NCBI RefSeq assembly: GCF_033568475.1
Contig: NW_027331840.1
Location: 558,001 to 622,000, forward strand
Origin: Henckelia pumila
Lineage: Eukaryota > Streptophyta > Magnoliopsida > Lamiales > Gesneriaceae
Reading direction: 5' to 3'
DNA: 64,000 nt
This document shows, one piece after another, positions 58,205 through 64,000 of the stretch; within the stretch, counting starts at the first letter, position 1; every line of letters starts with the position of its first letter. The position numbers and the translations under genes are program-made. The notes beneath the pieces are model-generated. The model was given only the letters and a program-made list of their open reading frames with translations. It had not been told where the DNA came from and did no database searches.

Positions 58205-59603
58205 TGTCACGCCCCGAGACCGAGACGTGCCACCGGCGTTGTTTTAAATTCACACAAATTGTAAAACAACCAGCCTCGTAGTACAGTATATGCAAAACAG
58301 TCTTTTCTCATAAATAAAAGCTCCAAAATATTGTCTTTACAACTCGATAATCCAAAAATAACAAAACAAATGCGGAAGCGACTAAAACTTAAATAACAAA
58401 GTATTAATGTATTAATCCCAAAATAAAATAACCAAATAAACTCTTAAAATATTCTTCTATCACCATCCCCAAAACATATCTTGTTCACGCTCTTCTAAAT
58501 CATCATCTGCATCATCATCTGGGAGGGAAAAGGTAAGGGGTGAGTGTTTTGGGAAACACTCAGCAAGTGGAGGCCGATCGATCATACCAAAATATATACA
58601 TATATATTTATTTCAAAAACTCATGAATTAATTTAAATCATAAACATTTCATATCATGTCTCAACATAGCATATCATAAATAACATCATAACATATTTGA
58701 CATGACATAACATAATCTTTGACAAGACACTGAAATTCCTCTCATTACTCGTGGCTAACTGATCAGTCCCCTATATGTAATCCCTCTAAGGGGTGAGGTC
58801 ATAGAACGGTTATTATACCCACCGTATCAGGGCCATAACATAACATGGTTCGGAAATTCCCTTTCCACTCCTAATTCGAGTCATAACAGTGTCAAAACAT
58901 ATTTTCCAGCAAAACATTATCATGAACAATATTAAATAACAAAATTCCAACGATTAACATGAGCGATCGAATTTTGTAAAACATACATATAATTTTAAAG
59001 CATAAGCCCACTTACAGAATATACTTGTACGGAATCAAATACTTGACAAGGCTGGACCGAAACTTCAAAGAGGGATTCTTCGAAAATCCCACTATGCTCA
59101 CGTGTTGATAGCTTATAGAACAAGCAAGCACTAAATCCTCCAAATTTTCTAGCCCAAATTCTCGAAAGTTTGATGGCACAAGATGACAAATTCCTTTGAC
59201 TTTTATGGTGAAGGATTTAAGAAAACAAAAAAAAACAGGACAAAGTACTTTCCCAAATGACAGCCTTTAACTTAAATAAATCATCTACTATGGCTCGAGA
59301 TTTGAGAGTGTGAGGGAAGGGTTTCGGTGTGATAAAAAAAATCAGCAAAAGTTGGAAGAGAATTATGGCCGAGTGATGCGGCTTCTTGCTCTTAAAAAGG
59401 GGAGAAAAATCAGTCTTGATCTCGAGTTTTGAGGAAAGAAAATCTGCTTCCATATAACTTGATTTGATTGCTGCCAATACAAAGATTTATATCCAAGATT
59501 TCCGCCATCACCGTGCACTAATTAGAAGGAAATATTTGCCTTCCATGCTTGGGAGTTTTATTCCTTACGGATGAAACTTGGGGCCAAAGTCTCGGGTTTC
59601 ACA
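58205..59603 (-). repeat. 3' LTR of gag-only gypsy element (1399 bp)
   Basis: TGTCACGCCCC to GGGTTTCACA. By eye it differs from the other LTR at about five positions plus a small indel in an A-run (near 59230), so the insertion is recent. Confidence 0.9.
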
Positions 59604-59617
59604 TCCCTCCCTCCTTA
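59604..59617 (-). other. Polypurine tract of gag-only gypsy element
   Basis: The minus strand reads TAAGGAGGGAGGGA just before the 3' LTR. GTTTCGAGGACGAAACTTTTC lies just upstream, a motif shared with the composite element at 37681-37701. Confidence 0.7.
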
Positions 59618-59678
59618 TGAAAAGTTTCGTCCTCGAAACTTGGGTTAACTTGCTCTTAGGGGTCGCTATTCTAAATAG

Positions 59679-60887
59679 TTAAGTCAGTTCCTCAGGTATA
59701 AGTCCTAAATTCTTAGCGAACCTATTAGATGTAAACGAATGTGTGACACCAAAATCAAATGAAACATATGTAGACACATTGTTGATTAGAATGGCACCTG
59801 TCACGATTTTGTTTGAACCACCTGCTTCTTCTTGAGTAATGGCATAGACACGAGCATTGGGTTTATTTTCCTTTGATTGGCCTTGAGTAGTAGTATGTGG
59901 TCCTATCCTTGCCTTAATGGTTTCGGTACATTGAGCAATTCGGTGTCCGAATTTTCCATAGTTGAAACAGGCACCAGTGTTTCGACGACATTCCCCTTCA
60001 TGTCGGAGGTTGCAAGTGGGGCATAGCTTGATCTGTGGAGGGTTTGGAGCAACATAAGTTTCCTTGAAGGATTCATCATAATTGTTCGAATGCTTGGACA
60101 CGTGTTCGTGTGAAGAAGATTGGCCAGGCAGAGGTCGTTTGTTGTGGAAGTCATTCTCACGACGCTTGATATCTGATTCAGCTCGGATGGCCGCTCCCAT
60201 AAAGTCTGCAAAGTTGGCAGGCTGATAAACTGCTAATGCCGACTGTATACGACTGTTCAACCCCTTCTTGAAACGGTGCAACTTTAGATCGTCATCTCCC
60301 ATAATTGTTGGGGCATAGGACCCGAGCTCATTGAACTTGGAGGCGTATTCCACCACTGTCATATCTGGTGTTTGCGTAAGGTTTTCAAAATCGCTCAATT
60401 TCTGCATTCGAACCTCAGCTGGAAAGTACTGCTTCAGAAATGCGGTACGAAACTGTTGCCATGTGATTGGTCCCGCTGCTAACATGGCTGGTGAGACAGC
60501 TTCCCACCACTTACTTGCTTTGTCTTCGAGGAAGGGTATCGACACCTCTACTTTTAGTGCTTCAGGAACTTCAAGTAGACGCAGTTGGTCCTCCATCTTC
60601 TTCATCCAATTTCGTCCCACCTCTGGGTCAGCATCTCCCTTGAACATTTCAGTTCGATTCTTGCGAAGAGATTCATAATGGAATTTGACCCCATTCTGAG
60701 CAGGTGGAGGAGGTGGCGGATTGCCATTGTCGTTGCCGTTGCCATTTGTATTTCCCATCCCTTGGAGGGTCGTCGCCACTATTGCTGCGATAGCCGCAAG
60801 GTCTTCTCTGCTAAGACTGATTCCTGGAGGTGGATTCGCATTATCCCCACGATTGTTGTTGCGTGTTCTTGGGGGTTCTCCGGCCAT
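59679..60887 (-). CDS. Retrotransposon Gag with residual protease start (402 aa)
   Basis: ATG at 60887. It has a Pro/Asn/Gly-rich N terminus and a retrotransposon Gag core (KASKWWEAVSP, TWQQFRTAFLKQYFP, EFNELGSYAP). The zinc knuckle is altered: CFNYGKFGHRIAQC has Tyr where the second Cys is expected. The C terminus starts a retropepsin fold, but the active site reads DFGVTHSF rather than DSGATHSF, and the frame then stops. The protein could still form particles, but both nucleic-acid binding and protease activity look impaired. It resembles Gag of Tekay-type chromoviruses. Confidence 0.8.
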   Translation of the reverse strand: MAGEPPRTRNNNRGDNANPPPGISLSREDLAAIAAIVATTLQGMGNTNGNGNDNGNPPPPPPAQNGVKFHYESLRKNRTEMFKGDADPEVGRNWMKKMEDQLRLLEVPEALKVEVSIPFLEDKASKWWEAVSPAMLAAGPITWQQFRTAFLKQYFPAEVRMQKLSDFENLTQTPDMTVVEYASKFNELGSYAPTIMGDDDLKLHRFKKGLNSRIQSALAVYQPANFADFMGAAIRAESDIKRRENDFHNKRPLPGQSSSHEHVSKHSNNYDESFKETYVAPNPPQIKLCPTCNLRHEGECRRNTGACFNYGKFGHRIAQCTETIKARIGPHTTTQGQSKENKPNARVYAITQEEAGGSNKIVTGAILINNVSTYVSFDFGVTHSFTSNRFAKNLGLIPEELT

Positions 60888-61206
60888 TTCCTAAAGTAAA
60901 GGAGTTCTAAGAGTTTGTCGAAACACGATACTTAAAGAATAAAGGAAATAGCGGAATAAATGAATCAATAAATAATCCAAAGGAATAAAAGTTATTTTAT
61001 TGATTCCCAAAATGTCATGAAGGTGAACGAAACAAAACAAGCTAAGTCTCAAAAATACCAATATATCAAAACCGTGCTGAATAAAAAATCAAAACAATGA
61101 TGAAAGAACTAAGCTAGGTGGTAGCCTAATCTATGATTTCTTCATTCTCCGCTGCTTCCACGGGGCCCTCAATCTCTACTCCCTTCGGATTCTCTTCTAG
61201 TTCTTC

Positions 61207-61803
61207 CTATGGATCTTCTTCCGGATCGTCTACTTGCAGCTGGTTAACCGCATTGAGCAGTATGGCATTCTGAGTATTCAAGTCTTCCACTGTGTTCTGT
61301 AGTTGCTGGACTTGAACCTCTAGTTGTTGTATGTGAACTCGCATTTGTTGACGAACCAAAACTTGCTCGGCATCGAACTGTTGCCTCTTGCGCTTTTTAT
61401 GATCCGCCTGTTTGGTCAAGTGGCTCACAACACCGGAGAGTTCGGATATGGTGTCATGAGATGCCTCCATACTTTCTTTCATTTTCTTGTGCTCCACTAC
61501 AAACGCCTCCATTTTCTCTTTCGTCTTTTCATGCTCCATCTCAGATTTAGCAACCTGGTTGCGCAGAGCCTCCTCTCGAAAATGATTGATGTTAATGTCT
61601 TCTCGAAGGTAGATGTTATCACGCCTCACTTGTTCCAAATCGTGGAAGAATCTGTTGGCCTTTTTCTCCCAATCCTTCTGCTCACGCCTAGTGTCCGCTA
61701 ATTTAGCATAAAGTCGGGTGATCTTTAGCTTCTGATTATCAATGACGAGTTGTCTCATGCGAAAGATGGCATGGGCACGAGTACGAGGAAAACTTGGTGC
61801 CAT
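61207..61803 (-). CDS. Coiled-coil ORF between primer site and gag (198 aa)
   Basis: ATG at 61803 (MAPSFPRTRAHAIF); the frame is open further upstream to 61890. The product is almost wholly helical, with long heptad-like stretches (VHIQQLEVQVQQLQNTVEDL) and a basic patch KKRKRQQ, ending acidic (DDPEEDP). No known family is recognised. It is read in the same direction as gag with about 320 bases between. An extra ORF before gag is unusual for chromoviruses. It could be a structural or regulatory accessory protein, or a captured host fragment. Confidence 0.6.
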   Translation of the reverse strand: MAPSFPRTRAHAIFRMRQLVIDNQKLKITRLYAKLADTRREQKDWEKKANRFFHDLEQVRRDNIYLREDININHFREEALRNQVAKSEMEHEKTKEKMEAFVVEHKKMKESMEASHDTISELSGVVSHLTKQADHKKRKRQQFDAEQVLVRQQMRVHIQQLEVQVQQLQNTVEDLNTQNAILLNAVNQLQVDDPEEDP

Positions 61804-62230
61804 TTCCTGAACGGTACAAATGGAAAGGCTTAGGATACAAAATAAAATATCAGAAGTAGGAAAATTATTATTTTGTGGACAGTTACTCATGATAGGGATT
61901 TTTTTCGGAAATTTTTTCCAAAAATAGAAAATTTTGAGATTCTTTTAGGATTGAAACTACTGATCAAAAGAAGTATGAGACAATCGACGGAATCGAATTC
62001 TGAGATTCCCACGAAAAGTTATAGGCAATACCGATATTTCCAAAAATAGCAAAAACGCGAATTCGAGGACTCAAACGATCGAATTTGGGCTAAAAGCGTC
62101 ACTGTTAATACTTTGTATGAGTTTGACTCAGAGGGTCGTTTCGGGTCAGGATAGACTGGGCTTGGGTCGAAATTTGAAAACGTCAAATTTTTCGATAAGG
62201 AATCCCATCCGGATTTATGAACTTGGCGGC

Positions 62231-62243
62231 TTTGATACCACTT
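62231..62243 (-). other. Primer-binding site of gag-only gypsy element
   Basis: The minus strand reads TGGTATCAAAGCC three bases after the 5' LTR, close to the initiator tRNA-Met complement (one mismatch at A for G). Confidence 0.75.
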
Positions 62244-62246
62244 AAA

Positions 62247-63648
62247 TGTCACGCCCCGAGACCGAGACGTGCCACCGGCGTTGTTTTAAATTCACACAAA
62301 TTGTAAAACAACCAGCCTCGTAGTACAGTATATGCAAACCAGTCTTTTCTCATAAATAAAAGCTCCAAAATATTGTCTTTACAACTCGATAATCCAAAAA
62401 TAACAAAACAAATGCGGAAGCGACTAAAACTTAAATAACAAAATATTAATGTATTAATCCCAAAATAAAATAACCAAATAAACTCTTAAAATATTCTTCT
62501 ATCACCATCCCCAAAACATATCTTGTTCACGCTCTTCTAAATCATCATCTGCATCATCATCTGGGAGGGAAAAGGTAAGGGGTGAGTGTTTTGGGAAACA
62601 CTCAGCAAGTGGGGGCCGATCGATCATACCAAAATATATACATATATATTTATTTCAAAAACTCATGAATTAATTTAAATCATAAACATTTCATATCATG
62701 TCTCAACATAGCATATCATAAATAACATCATAACATATTTGACATGACATAACATAATCTTTGACAAGACACTGAAATTCCTCTCATTACTCGTGGCTAA
62801 CTGATCAGTCCCCTATATGTAATCCCTCTAAGGGGTGAGGTCATAGAACGGTTATTATACCCACCGTATCAGGGCCATAACATAACATGGTTCGGAAATT
62901 CCCTTTCCACTCCTAATTCGAGTCATAACAGTGTCAAAACATATTTTCCAGCAAAACATTATCATGAACAATATTAAATAACAAAATTCCAACGATTAAC
63001 ATGAGCGATCGAATTTTGTAAAACATACATATAATTTTAAAGCATAAGCCCACTTACAGAATATACTTGTACGGAATCAAATACTTGACAAGGCTGGACC
63101 GAAACTTCAAAGAGGGATTCTTCGAAAATCCCACTATGCTCACGTGTTGATAGCTTATAGAACAAGCAAGCACTAAATCCTCCAAATTTTCTAGCCCAAA
63201 TTCTCGAAAGTTTGATGGCACAAGATGACAAATTCCTTTGACTTTTATGGTGAAGGATTTAAGAAAACAAAAAGGAAAAACAGGACAAAGTACTTTCCCA
63301 AATGACAGCCTTTAACTTAAATAAATCATCTACTATGGCTCGAGATTTGAGAGTGTGAGGGAAGGGTTTCGGTGTGATAAAAAAAATCAGCAAAAGTTGG
63401 AAGAGAATTATGGCCGAGTGATGCGGCTTCTTGCTCTTAAAAAGGGGAGAAAAATCAGTCTTGATCTCGAGTTTTGAGGAAAGAAAATATGCTTCCATAT
63501 AACTTGATTTGATTGCTGCCAATACAAAGATTTATATCCAAGATTTCCGCCATCACCGTGCACTAATTAGAAGGAAATATTTGCCTTCCATGCTTGGGAG
63601 TTTTATTCCTTACGGATGAAACTTGGGGCCAAAGTCTCGGGTTTCACA
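62247..63648 (-). repeat. 5' LTR of gag-only gypsy element (1402 bp)
   Basis: Same sequence as the 3' LTR with few differences, including an AAAAAGGAAAAAC variant near 63272. The short frames found in both LTRs lack any protein signature. Confidence 0.9.
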
Positions 63649-63747
63649 GAGACACCACAAAACGTCCAACGCTACGAGGTTGAATCAGGGGAGAATACGT
63701 ATATGTATGATATTGAGACACCACACCATGATGGCCATCGATATTGA

Positions 63748-64000
63748 AGTTTGATACGTGTTTGATTTAGTGAAAATCTCTAGTTGTATAGAAAGCTCTG
63801 ACATTTTAGTTGTAAGTTTTGTTAGTTCGATGTAACTGAAAAACTGTCCCGTGGTTGCTAAGTTGGTAATGAAGCAAATCAGTCGGGATTCTTTTCCACC
63901 TCTTAATTTGTTGCACTTTTTAAGTCACTTGAATGTTTTGTCTTTTCCCCCGAAAATAAAGTATTTTTGGTTTTAAATAAGTAATTTATATTTGGTGGAA
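63748..64000 (+). other. Presumed 3' UTR and downstream of OSCA-like gene
   Basis: Follows the stop at 63745-63747. T-rich with no further coding frame. AATAAAGT at about 63955 could serve as a poly(A) signal. Confidence 0.4.

Larger units (their letters stand above)
58205..63648 (-). mobile_element. Gag-only Ty3/gypsy element (young)
   Basis: Complete element of 5444 bp in minus orientation: 5' LTR 62247-63648, primer site, coiled-coil ORF, gag, purine tract, 3' LTR 58205-59603. Target duplication GAGAC at 58200-58204 and 63649-63653. There is no RT, RNase H or integrase, and only 2.6 kb between LTRs, fitting the TR-GAG type of non-autonomous elements. Confidence 0.85.
57980..63747 (+). pseudogene. 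OSCA/CSC1-like channel, last exon, interrupted by retrotransposon
   Basis: After an acceptor-like CTTCTTCAG, the exon reads EAMTKDT and, after a small frameshift near 58010, SSLKSYLSEAYLHPIFHSYE and VELVGVRIDK. This is the C-terminal cytosolic end of plant OSCA/CSC1-like (DUF221) osmosensitive calcium channels. Coding stops at 58204, where a gypsy element is inserted. It resumes at 63654 in the matching frame (TPQNVQRYEV to DGHRY) and ends at 63747. The 5-bp duplication GAGAC flanks the insertion. The rest of the gene would lie upstream of the Sirevirus LTR and is not in this window. Confidence 0.6.

Overview
This is nuclear DNA of a flowering plant. The sequence shows spliced genes with GT/AG introns, plant receptor-kinase and F-box fragments, tRNA-derived SINEs, Ty1/copia and Ty3/gypsy LTR retrotransposons, and two endogenous plant pararetroviruses (Caulimoviridae). 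Copies of a MITE beginning ACTC..TGAGACG suggest an asterid, perhaps Lamiales, but that is an inference from memory of repeat families.

Layout. (1) 1-22352: a tandem array of a ~6.3 kb unit, three full copies and a fourth that stops after the kinase gene. Each full unit holds, on the plus strand, the five-exon kinase half of a G-type lectin (S-domain) receptor-like kinase. On the minus strand it holds a small two-exon gene that fuses an F-box to a piece of a TOPLESS-type co-repressor. A SINE sits in the presumed juxtamembrane exon of every copy. (2) 23778-31537: a complete but broken pararetroviral genome on the minus strand. (3) 32864-33190: the N-terminal fragment of a G-type lectin receptor kinase. 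(4) 33910-41941: a composite of non-coding LTR retrotransposon parts (long inverted LTRs plus a 5S-RNA-containing Cassandra-like LTR), inserted in a SINE. (5) 41942-42850: a cluster of SINEs and an inverted repeat. (6) 42880-52320: a minus-strand copia element split by a second pararetroviral genome (43991-51803, plus strand). (7) 52826-57935: the 3' part of a Sirevirus-like copia element with a decayed extra ORF and a 3' LTR. (8) 57980-63747: the last exon of an OSCA/CSC1-like channel gene, interrupted by a young gag-only gypsy element (58205-63648, LTRs nearly identical).

The most unusual signal is at the borders of the two pararetroviral genomes. Each is enclosed by imperfect terminal inverted repeats beginning GGG and by a perfect 9-bp target-site duplication (TTAAATAAA; GAAAAATGG). 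These are hallmarks of Mutator-like DNA transposons. Caulimoviruses have no integrase and are not expected to leave such borders. The two genomes are opened at different points of their circular maps, which suggests the termini come from host transposons that carried whole pararetroviruses.

Intact host coding capacity is small. The kinase domains keep every catalytic motif but lack a clear start, and the F-box/TOPLESS gene is open. Nearly everything else is transposable or viral DNA carrying stops, frameshifts or truncations.
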